The notes beneath the pieces are model-generated. The model ran no database searches. It saw only the letters and a program-made list of their open reading frames with translations, and was not told the DNA's origin. From positions 10,053,525 to 10,117,524 of the forward strand of contig JAJEKV010000017.1 in assembly GCA_021234155.1 (NCBI GenBank): a stretch of 64,000 bases of DNA. Reading direction: 5' to 3'. Every line of letters starts with the position of its first letter. Position 1 is the stretch's first letter. This document shows positions 44,401-54,460 of the stretch, piece by piece. Origin of the DNA: Isoetes taiwanensis. Its lineage: Eukaryota; Streptophyta; Lycopodiopsida; Isoetales; Isoetaceae. The translations under genes and the position numbers were made by a program.

Positions 44401-45942
44401 ATCCAATAGACCCACTCCCCTGCTGATTGGGCCCGGGTTCAGCTTGATGGGCAATACATGCTTGATGAGGCTGAGACAGCTGCAGGATCTCCAAATTCCT
44501 AGATTAAAAAATCACAACAAAGATGCTGATATATGTTTCCAGTTACTCAAATGTTACCTACCCTTAGAAAATCACTGGACCTATCTTTATAATCTTCATA
44601 TCTCAAATTTGGGTGCGTCCTAGTGCCAAGATGACCATTAGGGCTGATACGTGGCAGATAACTTCCTCGTGAATAATCTATCAGCTCCATGTAAATGAAA
44701 TAGCCTCTACGGCTTACCTCCAAATGGCAAGTAGTCAAGAATTACTTAAACCTAATCTAGCCAAACAGCCATACAAAATGCATCATGATTGTACTCCAGA
44801 CAAAAATTTATCAAATTAAATCAAATTTATCAAAATTATCCTAATTTGTCAATTTAAATTTATTAAAACTGTTACATGTGAGAATAACTCAGCCGCATAT
44901 GGATCAATTTACATATATTATAACTGTTACACATGTTTTAGCAGCAGGTAAATGGTTTGTTACAAAAGGTCTGTGATGGTAGAAGGTTAAGGTGAGATAC
45001 AAACAACATAGCCATCCAAAAGGGTGCATGCTATATACCACCATAATACCTGGAGTTGCCAATACGGATTATGATGTTACACAAATCCTATGTGACTTAT
45101 AAGCAATTTACATAATGCTGCTTCTTAATGCAGTATTGATAAATCCATTTACCAATTATTCCCAGTTAGCTTTAACCTTAAAATTGTACTGAGCCACAGA
45201 CATACCTCAGGATGGAGTTGCGGGCAGACAATCCCTCACTTTCAGCAACATATTATGAATTGTATGGTAATGGTTGATCATATCCTCATCCCACTCAAGG
45301 GTCAATGTCGCTCATAAAACCTAAATGAGGGGATACCATTCCCTGCTGCGATGTCAGCGCCATTATCTGACATCAAACCCGAACAAAACCCATGTGCTCT
45401 GCACCCCCAACTTGTTCGAGTTATTACAAGGAAATGTATTGAATTATGTGGGGGCAGGAAGTCTAACAGAATTCAGCAATGCCATCCAAAGATGGCAGAA
45501 TATACCTTTATTGGTTAAGATAAAATAGAAAGTGTATATAATCTGCATTTAATTATCCAAGTTACAAATGCCAAGACACTTCTACAACAAATATACCAAA
45601 CTGCAAAGGTTTGCTTTGCCCCCGTAATACCATTATAAATCCAGCAAGCTTTAGGAGTTACAAATATAATTAGCATTAGCATTCTCTGGTAAAAATAACA
45701 TGAAAGCGAGATTTGAAGTTAAGAGCAAATTCTTGTGTAAAGAAGTCAGAAGATGAATCCCTTTGAGCTCCTTATCATTATTGCGAAGTGGTTTCTTAAC
45801 CATGATAAAAACATCAAGGAAACCAGGATATGCTGAACAAACCTCCTTGGGCATTGGGTTATTATTGAAAAAATAGAATGGGATAACCTAGACAGTATTT
45901 CTCTTAGTGCAATACATGCAAGGTATCTCTTTAAGTTAGGCA
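44401..45942. other. Intergenic stretch between the two PPR copies
   Basis: No gene recognised. Short frames at 44547-44738 (minus) and 45325-45528 (plus) have no domain. An AT-rich direct word TTTATCAAAATT/AAATTTATCAAA cluster at 44805-44880 is minor. Confidence 0.45.
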
Positions 45943-47172
45943 TTATCTTTGAGATAGATATCTTACCACTGATGATGGAACTGTTGGTGTATGTACATTT
46001 CTCCTCACAATTTTCATACTTTTCATGTACGCTTGTACAACAGCATCGCCAAGCTGGCCACGCCTTATTCCACATTTATTACACTGCATTTGCAACAAAA
46101 CCGTTGGAAAACCAGTGTCAGTGAATAATTGACATGGAATGCATACCTCAGTTCGTCGAGGATAATTCACATTTCCGCAATCGGGGTCCTCACGTTGTAA
46201 GCTGCTCCACATGTTTTCCTAGAACCCTACATAATGCATTAACTTGTCTAGTTGACGAAGGTCCTCTCCCATATAGTCATCGGCATACATATTTGAAATC
46301 AACACATATCCTGCAGCATAATAGGAATCCAAACGTAATATTTTTCCAAAGCATCATCTTCCTAGTTCCTTTATACCATGCACCTTGCAGGCATCAAGCA
46401 ATGCTACCCAGCCATAGACAGTGTGCTCAAAACTTACAAAGTAATTCTTCAGCTTTTGAAAAACGTCCTTCATGGCACTCCATAAAATGTTTTGCCCATG
46501 CTACTGCACTTGCTATACATATCCACAAGGGCGCTCCCAACAAAAACATCAAAGCCAAAACCCTTTTCAATTATCTGCTCATGAATTTGCCTATCCTAAT
46601 GTATCGTCCCCACATCGCCATATGCTTTCAAGCTGCCATGAAACGTGATTTTATCTGGCTACTCAGCATAACTAAACAGCATTCTAGTGAAGTGATGCTT
46701 TCATTATGCTCAGCAAGTCCATTTATCAATGAATTCCATGAAATCAGGTCACAAGAAGACAAGTTATCATAAGCTTTCTTTGTCTCCTCCAACTCCAAGC
46801 TTCCACACTTTGTATACATATCAATGAAGCATTTCCAATGACAATATGCATTTTATTGCATTTGATCACCTGCGCATGGGTACACCTCCCTTCATATATC
46901 ATCCCAGTGCCACCACATGCTTTTAAAACACTTGAAAAAATGACTCTATCTGGTGTAATATCATCATACCACATATTCTCATAGCAGTCTAAGGCAAGAA
47001 GGCCTTCACCATGCCTGGCATATCCAGCACCCCTACAAACTACATCCCTTCCCTCCAATTTATTGAAAACGTCCCGTACCTCCACCACGCTCCCACATTT
47101 GGAATACATGTCCTTGCGTAAGTGCCATAATATGCATGCAAGCTTTGAATATGCTGAAATAAACAAACTCAT
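45943..47172 (-). pseudogene. PPR protein gene, decayed (copy 1)
   Basis: Minus-strand frames give KDMYSKCGSVVEVRDVFNKL, PDRVIFSSVLKACGGTGMIY and HAQVIKCNKMHIVIGNASL, then after shifts ISWNSLINGLAEHNESI, WVALLDACKVHGIKELGR and AYVLISNMYADDYMGEDL, which is the E-domain. The last part, 45943-46212 (MWSSLQREDPDCGNVNYPRR), follows the E domain but is not recognised. Frame shifts and stops make it a pseudogene. It lies next to the truncated end of element E. Confidence 0.82.
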
Positions 47173-47454
47173 TCCTCTGCACCCCTGTGTCCTTCATTCT
47201 GTTGTAAAGATCAAGGCTAGTATAAGCTTGTCCAAGAACAGCATGAGCAGAAATAATTGAACACCATGTATAAATGCTCGGCCCTAAAATCCTATTGAAA
47301 ACATGATTTGTTTATTTCCACAAGAAGCAGTTAATATTACAAATGAGCTTACTTCACTCCGTAATAAACGAACTTGCAATTGCAACCATATTTTATATCT
47401 TTTCCTGTTACCATCAATACATGTGTCCTGAAAGAACCAGTTTAGGATTAAGCA
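47173..47454. other. Junction between PPR pseudogene and element E
   Basis: AT-rich sequence with no LTR, polypurine tract or gene. The 3' half of E should lie here but is missing, so this is probably the deletion scar or unrelated flank. Confidence 0.4.
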
Positions 47455-47686
47455 TCATCCCAATCCAATCACAACCAGAGTAGCCAGTCCTGCTTTCAAC
47501 ATGCCTGGCCAGAAATAGCTACTTCTAATCTTGAAATGGGTCTTCATGAACCCTGCATCCCCGGCTATTGGACTGCTGTGTGTATCGTGGAGTATCAACT
47601 TCCTTACTCCCGAAGATCCTGGTACACACAATTTATTCTTATGATATAGCAGGTTACCTTCCTTTTTATAATGCTTGAAGGGTAAG
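47455..47686 (-). pseudogene. Element E integrase zinc-finger fragment
   Basis: Reads PFKHYKKEGNLLYHKNKLCV, then HDTHSSPIAGDAGFMKTHFK and SSYFWPGMLKA: the H-H half of the HHCC finger. The two Cys and the DDE core are missing because the sequence is cut near 47455. Confidence 0.82.
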
Positions 47687-47943
47687 AGCATGTTAGGGCC
47701 TACATGTTTTGGAAACTACTTGGAAAATACTCTGGGTAGTCAAAGATGATGATATATTTGAGTTCTTAACATCTTCTTGACATCACAAAGTACCTTACAA
47801 CATGTATACTACTCTTGAACATAACACAATTTCCTTTAGTCAATCTTGTAGTCTAGGTACTTTAAAATACAATTATGTACTTGCACAGAAGTACACAGAA
47901 AAGTACCTTTTTGGTAATTTTTTTATGTAGGCTCTAACATGCT
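47687..47943. mobile_element. MITE-like element within E
   Basis: The 257-base segment has 19-base terminal inverted repeats, AGCATGTTAGGGCCTACAT and ATGTAGGCTCTAACATGCT, with one mismatch. It splits RNase H/linker from the integrase finger of E. It is AT-rich without ORFs and has inner words AAGTACCTT/AAGGTACTT. No clear target duplication is seen, so the superfamily is open. Confidence 0.7.
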
Positions 47944-48650
47944 TTCACCCTGAAGGTCTCCCTTTCTTTGGAGAGGCTTGCCCATACTTCCTTAAAGTCA
48001 TCGTCTGATGGCAACGTCTCTTCAATCCTCTTGCCATACTCACTTGAGAGAGTCGATATGGTATTGCAATGGTTCTTGTCTCAAATGGCCTCCTTGAGAG
48101 GGCATCTGTGACTACATTTAGCTTACCAAGATTGTAGACTATTATGAAGTCGTACTCTTTGAGAAACTCCATCCACCTCCTTTGTCTTAGATTCAGGAGT
48201 GGTTGCGTGAAGATGTACTGGAGACTTTGATGATCTGTATCTAATTGAAACTTTCTTCCCAACAAATAGTGTCTCCAGATTCTCAAGGCCCTCACAATGG
48301 CCAAAAGCTCTTGGTCATGAGTCGGATAGCGTTGCTCTGCATCATTCATCTTCTTGGAGTCGTATGCGACTACCCTTCCCTCCTGCATGAGGACTGCTCC
48401 CGTCGCTACCTTGCTAGCATCTGTTGCCACTAACTTATCCTCGCTTGGATCCGGTAGGATGAGGACCGGTGTTGTGCCTCTTTGAGCTTCTCAAAGGAGG
48501 CTTGGACATTCTCGAGCCAATGCTTTGTCCAATCCTTCTCCTTCTTATCTTTGGTGAGGTCCGACAGAGGGGACGCCCACCTCGCGAAGTCCTTTACGAA
48601 CTTCCGATGTTCTTCGACCCATTCTGGATGAAATCTGATGCTGATGCATA
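47944..48650 (-). pseudogene. Element E RT end and RNase H
   Basis: After a frame shift near 48440 the RNase H reads VATDASKVATGAVLM (first Asp), HDQELLAIVRAL (Glu), QLDTDHQSLQYIF (second Asp) and VVTDALSRRP (last Asp). Upstream fragments EEHRKFVKDFARWASPLSDL and EKDWTKHW match the RT-RNase H connection. This is the chromovirus-like arrangement with a working-type RNase H directly after RT. Confidence 0.87.
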
Positions 48651-48866
48651 ATTTTCACTCCAATTTTACTAGAATGTTAATTTGACTCATTGTTTTTCCC
48701 CCATCTAACAACTTAGCCTATTTTTACGGACCCACTACCTAGGAGAAAAATTTTCCCCTATTTTCGAAGTTCCATAGTAGGAATTTTCATTCCACACCCT
48801 ATTAGGCCTGTTAGACTACTTACTAGGGACATGGTCAGTGCTAGTTCTGGGTCAACCAAGAACATC

Positions 48867-48878
48867 GCTCTGATATCA
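48867..48878 (-). promoter_or_regulatory. Primer-binding site of E (tRNA-Met type)
   Basis: In element sense TGATATCAGAGC lies one base after the LTR end. The plant initiator tRNA-Met site is TGGTATCAGAGC, one mismatch away. It fixes the orientation and the inner LTR border. Confidence 0.88.
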
Positions 48879-48879
48879 T

Positions 48880-50525
48880 TGTGACGCTCCCTACAAAATA
48901 TACGGCGCCTGGTTGTACACTCCGTAGGAAAATCCCCCATCCGGTCCTTCGACCGCACGGGCCCTCCGTCCAGGGTATCCCTAGTGCGGGAAGGGGACAC
49001 GAAGGTGTCTTGCGCGCCCTTCCCCTATGGGCTCCTATCACAGCGGAAGCATACACAACATCAGAACTAGCAATAACAATACATCATACTACCCCGAAGG
49101 GTAGCGCATCCACATATCCGTAACCACAACAGAGATATACATATGCCATAAAACATGAAAGCCCCTACCCAAGGCGCAGACTCATGGGGAGGTAGACTGA
49201 CGGCTAGGCCTCAAGATAGAGCAGACCGAGTCATAACAATGGCGGGGCTGGCTATAGACAATGGCTAGGGTTGACCACTCCATCCGCCCCTCCTGTGCAT
49301 ATTTTGCAGATGGGCTAAATTGGGCTCTGGCATGACTCTAGCCTTCCAGACACGTAATCTCATGGCATCATCCGTCAAGACTACTCCGGGTTGCATCTCC
49401 CCGGTCGGTCGAGGCAGGAAGGGTTGCAGCTCCCCTTTCCCGGGGTCTAGAGGTTCCACGGGCGGCTAGAGAATCGTGGCGACACACGATTCGTCCCCGA
49501 CTTAACCCCCCGAAACAAGAGCCAGGCCAACACCTGCAGCTCTTAAGAGGCCGGGCAACACTATTGCCCCAGGAGGTGTCGGACCCATGCCCGGCCCACA
49601 TGAAGTGACCGGCCATAAGCTTAGCCCGCTATGGGGTCCCCAGTAGCCACGCTCAGCAGGGACCCTCCCTCCGTATCTCCTCTAGCCCCGTTATGTAGTG
49701 CTGAGTCACATCATAGCCCCCATAGCCCGGTGGGTTCCTATGCACAGGCCGCAATAATAATAGGAACTAAAGGGTGTAAACTAGGAGCATCACTACGTAA
49801 TGGCTACTAGGTCTCTACCCCCCTTCCCAATACAAGAAGAGCAAACATGATCAACCAACATCACACAACTTCATATCATAATAGTCATCAGAATAACATC
49901 TAACCTAATCATACATATCTAACTTACAGTTAGGGTTCCTTGATTAGGGTTCCTTGATTAGGGTTCAAGATGTTGAATAAGAGTTCTAGGATGGCTCCAC
50001 TCTAGATATGAAATACCAACTCATCTGGAGTGCTAACTCCCAGACGAACTACTAAGAACACTACTCCAAATACCTGCTCCCGAAGCGCTCCCTCCTATTC
50101 CGGGCGTCTCCATGATCCTCGAAGTGGTCGAAGTAGTTCTCACTCCAAGATCGTGCACACACTCTGGGGGCTGCTGCACCACAGAAAACGACGCTCGAAA
50201 CGGAGTTTCGAGTGCGAAGAAGGTTCCCAGGGTGTTGGGCCAGGAAAAGAGGTCTAGGGTTAGGGTTTAGGTTAATATAGGTTAGGGTCCACATGGGATG
50301 ACATGTGGCTCCACGTGGCTCCAATGGGACATGGCCATGTGGTGGTTGCCCAATAGGATAAGGCTATGTGGAAAATGGACCTTATCCTGTTATCTAAGTT
50401 ATATACTTAACTTAGATATGCACACATGCCACTTCCTACGGTATACAAGGCTACGAAGTAGACTTGTATAGTGACGGACCCGGAAATATATGTATTTATA
50501 GCATATATTTTCCCAAAACGTCACA
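48880..50525 (-). repeat. 5' LTR of element E
   Basis: The LTR is 1646 bases; on the plus strand it starts TGTGACGCTCCC and ends AAAACGTCACA. The inner part is homologous to the LTRs of A and F (blocks CCACTCCATCCGCCCCTCCT and CTACCCCCCTTCCCAATACA). A short direct repeat, TTAGGGTTCCTTGAT, occurs twice near 49926-49960. Confidence 0.88.
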
Positions 50526-50540
50526 GGCAACATGTTTAAG

Positions 50541-51680
50541 TCAGTACCTCTTCAAGTGTAGGATGTTGATAGGATTTAGCAATTCTCTGCCATCAAGTAC
50601 ATCTCTCAACCAAGAGAAATCTTTCCCTGCCTTATCAGTTACTTCAAAACGTCCTTCCCAAAGATTATCAAACTTTGTTGCTATGTCTTCCCTTGTCTTG
50701 TTCCATTTTAAAACCAGTTCATCTGATTTGAGAGTGCCTTGGAGCTTGTGAGCAGCTTTAAATGCTGCTACATCTTTGGCCTTTTTTATCATGACTGCAT
50801 TTTCAGCTTCATATCTGTGTTCTTCCAACTGCATCAATCTTACACATCTTTCTTTTAGTGCATCATCCATTTCTAAATTTATTTGATGTGCCAATCTGAG
50901 TGATGGAAGCTCAAGCTCAATTGGCACCACAGATTCTATGCCATAAACTAGGTTGAAAGGTGTGTGTTTGGTAGAAGCTTTAATGGTGGTCCTATATGCC
51001 CATAATGCATCATGAAGCTTCAAATGCCAATCTCTTTTGGAAATGCTGATGGTTTTTATCAGAATTGACTTCAAAACCTTATTTGTTGACTCAGCTTGAC
51101 TATTACCTTGAGGGTAGTATGCTGAGCTTTTGGTGTGTTTGACTTTTAGAGTGGCTAGCAACAAGGCAATGGTTTGGCTCATGAATTAACTTCCACTATC
51201 AGAGATAATTTTAAAAGGGATTTCAAATCTTGATGTGGTGTAGGCATTTGCTTCTCTAAGAGGAACTGCTTCAGCCCATTTGGTAAAATAATATGTGGCC
51301 ACAAGTATAAATTGGTGTTGAGCTGAGGAGGGGGGATCTATTGGACGTATGAAATCACGTCCCCATGTTTGAAATGGTCTTGGAGAAGTTATGGAAAAGG
51401 GTAGGCCAAAAATATTCAGACCTTAAGATCTTCTTGTATCAACAGCAAAGTGTCCACCACAGATGCCTTCATGACAAGCCTCAATGACTATTTTCGCTTC
51501 TTCAAGATCCACACATCTCAGCAACATTCCTTCCTTGTCAACTTTGCATAATACTTCTTTAATCAATCTGAATTTTTTGCATCTCTCTTTAAATCTTCTT
51601 TCCTGGCTGCTACTCAAGTCTTTTGGCAACTCCCTGCTATCAAATTGCCAGTCTAAGTCTTTTGCATGAAAAGCAACCAA
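50541..51680 (-). pseudogene. Element C integrase
   Basis: The zinc finger begins (ACHEGICGGHFAVDT) but its Cys half is deleted near 51420. The core has WGRDFIRPIDPP, a frame shift, then ISDSGS near 51220 (middle Asp kept) and YPQGNSQAEST. The C-terminal part is open from 51182 to 50541 and ends NPINILHLKRY followed by a stop. No chromodomain. Confidence 0.85.
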
Positions 51681-51689
51681 ATTAGTAAC

Positions 51690-52790
51690 TCAATCAACAT
51701 CATTTAATCCTTCTTGATCCTCATGTTCGAATAGAGCATAAGGCAAATAAGAACTGGGATTTTCAACTAAGTTCACCACCTTGACAATAATATTGTAAAC
51801 TTGAATTTTACAAGCCCATCTACACAACTTGGCCTTGGGCTGCCTTTTTGCAAACAGGAGAGATAAAAGGTTTTGCCTCATGTAGACTTGAGTATGGTTG
51901 TTTTGCAAAAGATGACCTTGTCTATCTATTAGAAACATTAATGCAGTTGCACTCTTCTCAAGCCTAGGGTATTTTAGTTCAGTGTCAGACCACATCTTGC
52001 TGGAAAAAGAAATAACATGATCTTCTTGAAGCAATGCCACACTAATTGCCTTTTTAGTGACACTAATGTATGCTTTAAAAGGCTTTTCTAAGTCTGGAAG
52101 TTTCAGCAAAATAGAATGGCAGATAGCGTTGATAATTTTATCAAAGGATTCTTGGCATATTTCATTCCAATCAATCAAAATGTGCTTTCTCTCATTCTTA
52201 GAGAATTTTCCAACCTTTGTGAGGTTAGAAATTGGACTTATGGTGTGTGAGAAATGAGGAACATACATTCTAAAAAAACTAGTCATTCCCAAGAAACGTT
52301 TTACCTGTTTGAGTGTTTCGGGAGAAGCAAGCTTCTTCAAGGCCTCAATTTTATTTTCTGCTACCTGAATACCTTTTGTAGACACTTCATGTCCCAGCAA
52401 GTCTCCTCTTGAGCACAAAAAGACACACTTCTTTGGATTTAGGCTGACACCTCCTTTTCTGCACAAGGCAAATAACTTTGTTAGACAATCAAAGTGGTCT
52501 TTGAAAGAGGTACCTAAGCAGAGATCATCCAAGAAGACACGAAATGCAGTTGGAGGCATATCTTTGAAGATGGTATCCATGGCTCTTTGGAAGGTTGTTG
52601 ATGCATTCATCAATCCAAAGGGCATTCTCCTCATTGCAAATGTTCCCCATGGTGTAATGAAAGAGGTCTTTGGTTGATCTTCCTCCTTTATGCTTATTTG
52701 ATTAAAACCTGAGAACCATCTAAGAAAGAATAGATTTCTTTTCCTGCAACAGCATGCAACACTTCTTCCAAGAAAGGCAAAGGATAACAA
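51690..52790 (-). pseudogene. Element C reverse transcriptase and RNase H remnant
   Basis: After a frame shift at about 52720 the RT reads WFSGFNQISIKEEDQPKTSF, PFGLMNASTTFQ, VFLDDLCLG (catalytic DD), SLNPKKCVF, GHEVSTKGIQV. The following RNase H fold has YISVTKKAISVALL in place of the Asp strand, then LEKSATALMFLIDRQGHLLQ. It ends NDVD stop; the frame continues on the other side as TNLVAFHAKDLDWQ. Confidence 0.88.
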
Positions 52791-52897
52791 TCTTTGATAG
52801 TAGCCTTATTCAAATCCCTATAGTCAATGCAAATTCTTATGATTTTGTTTCTCTTTTCAACAGGTACAATGCAAGATAACCATTCTGGATTTACAAT

Positions 52898-53314
52898 TTA
52901 TGAGATCACACCCGCATCTTTCATTTTATATAATTCTTCTTTAATTAGGCCAAGCAAAGATGCATTTATTCTTCTAAGCTTTTGAACCACAGGTTTCATA
53001 CCTTCCTTGATTTTTATTTCAAACTCACACACTCCTTTATCAACATCAACCAATTCATTATAGTCCCAGGCAAACACATCTTTCCATTCATCAAAAAACT
53101 TAGTAACAGAAGACTCGTCATCTTCCTTGAACAAATCCCCAACATATAAGACTCTATCATGACCCTTTTTTTTCACTTTTACCTCCTTTACCTGTTTTTC
53201 CTCACTTGCATTGATTACCAAGATAGGATAGAGTTGTTGCAGATCATCTCTTTCCAAGTCTTCTTCTTGAATTGCTCCCTCGGCCAAATGCTTGAGCATG
53301 ACACTTTTGCACAA
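52898..53314 (-). pseudogene. Element C linker between RNase H and RT
   Basis: The frame follows the second RNase H (its last Asp lies at EADALCKSV just upstream) and runs through an acidic linker with VLYVGDLFKEDDES and WKDVFAWDYNELVDVD, the conserved pre-RT helix, to KLRRINASLLGLIKEELYKM, the RT start. It stops at 52898 where B and D continue into NPEW/NPSW. Its presence here and absence from B defines the B deletion. Confidence 0.85.
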
Positions 53315-53332
53315 TGCATCAGCTTCACAATT

Positions 53333-53776
53333 TTACTCCCTTGGCACATGGCATAATTTCCAAGTCTTGAAGTTAGTCAACTCTCCCATAGCTTGGTCTC
53401 TTAGCAAAATCATATCTTCATTTTTTGCTTTGTATTCATCCAATATCTGTTTGCAAACAAGCTGAGAATCTCCAAAGATAACAATCTCATTAATGTTCAA
53501 ATTCTTGGCTTCTTGAAGACCTGCTATCAGAGCCTTGTATTCTGCCATATTTGAGGTTGAATTTGGAAAGATTCTGCCTACTTTTGCAAGCAACCTATTA
53601 GAGGAGTCTTTAAGAATAGCAGCATAGGAAGCCACACTTAATCTTTTTGAGACACCACCATCAAACCACAAGTAAGTAAAGTTCTCTTGTTTTGGCGGAT
53701 TTACCTGCATAGGGAATTCTAAGTTTAGCATTTGATCATTTGTACTCAGCTCAAACTCTCCACAGAGATTTGACAC
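53333..53776 (-). pseudogene. Element C upstream RNase H module
   Basis: Reads YLWFDGGVSKRLS (first Asp), TSNMAEYKALIAGLQEAKN (Glu), IVIFGDSQLVCKQIL (Asp) and, beyond a stop after HVPRE, CEADALC (last Asp). All four catalytic positions of an RNase H are present. The DGG.S...A...E..AL and GDSQLV pattern is that of the archaeal/plant-type RNase H carried by some plant Ty3 elements, but here it lies before RT. Confidence 0.87.
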
Positions 53777-53951
53777 CAGAATATCTTCTTCATGAAGTTC
53801 AAAGCCTCAAACTCACCTACCTTGTTATAGCGTGTTACTCTTCTCTTACCATTTGAAATAGTGCATTCTCCTTTTGACCACACAGGCTTGGCATCAACTG
53901 TTGACAACCATTTCCTTCTCAAAAGCAGAGCATAAATGTCTGACTTCTCCT

Positions 53952-54460
53952 CTATTTCTTCAAAAGTACAATCACAAAGTTAGCAGCAACAACTATTCCT
54001 TCTACATCAATTGGCACATTGCTAACTATTCCCATAGGGCTGATTTTGGTGTTTGAGAAGGATTTTAAGACCATGGGAGCCTTTTTGTCTATCTTAAGGC
54101 CAGACATTCTCATAATGTGATGGAGCATCACATTAAGAGGTGATCCTCCATCTAGTAAGACCTTGGTCAGGACCTTTTTGCCCATTCTAGCAACACATGT
54201 GAAGGCTCCTGGGTCATAATCTTCCTGAGTCAACATGTGCCCCTCAATATGACCAGTGAAAGCAAATTCATCCTCCTTGGTCAAATTTAAAATCTTCTTT
54301 CTGTAGGATGGAGATATCTTTAACAGAGTTAGCAAGTCAACACTAATTTTTGAGTTCTTAAGTAAATACTCAAAATCCTCACTCTCTTTATCCTTTTTCA
54401 AATATTTCTGACAAAGAGGAGGAGGTACAATCATGTTTTGCTCGATTTCTTTGTGCCTCA
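53952..54460 (-). pseudogene. Element C gag end and protease
   Basis: Reads EQNMIVPPPLCQKYLKKDKE, the linker seen in B, then TKVLLDGGSPLNVMLHHIM (protease active-site region) and SNVPIDVEGIVVAANF. The apparent start ATG at 54461 is made by the border with D and is not a real start. Confidence 0.86.

Larger units (their letters stand above)
47455..50525 (-). mobile_element. Ty3-type element E, internally deleted and 3' truncated
   Basis: In element sense: 5' LTR (50525-48880), tRNA-Met type primer site, about 200 bases of leader, then a jump near 48660 straight into the end of reverse transcriptase and RNase H, a MITE-like insertion, and the integrase zinc finger ending near 47455. Gag, protease, most of RT, the integrase core and the 3' LTR are gone. 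RNase H keeps its catalytic residues, unlike in B, C and D. E adjoins C at 50526; the base 5-mer there is GGCAA, whose partner is lost. Confidence 0.88.
50526..54460 (-). mobile_element. Ty3-type element C, broken internal region
   Basis: Internal part only: protease, second RNase H, linker, reverse transcriptase, RNase H remnant and integrase in element sense from 54460 to 50541. Gag was cut off by insertion of D at 54461 and should continue outside the window. The 3' LTR is not found left of E. Protein sequence is close to that of B (RT, integrase and protease segments nearly align residue by residue), so B and C are one family. Confidence 0.88.

Noticed and set aside
44805-44880. CRISPR-like or satellite array of TTTATCAAA words
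   Set aside because: Irregular spacing, no conserved repeat-spacer pattern; simple AT-rich redundancy.
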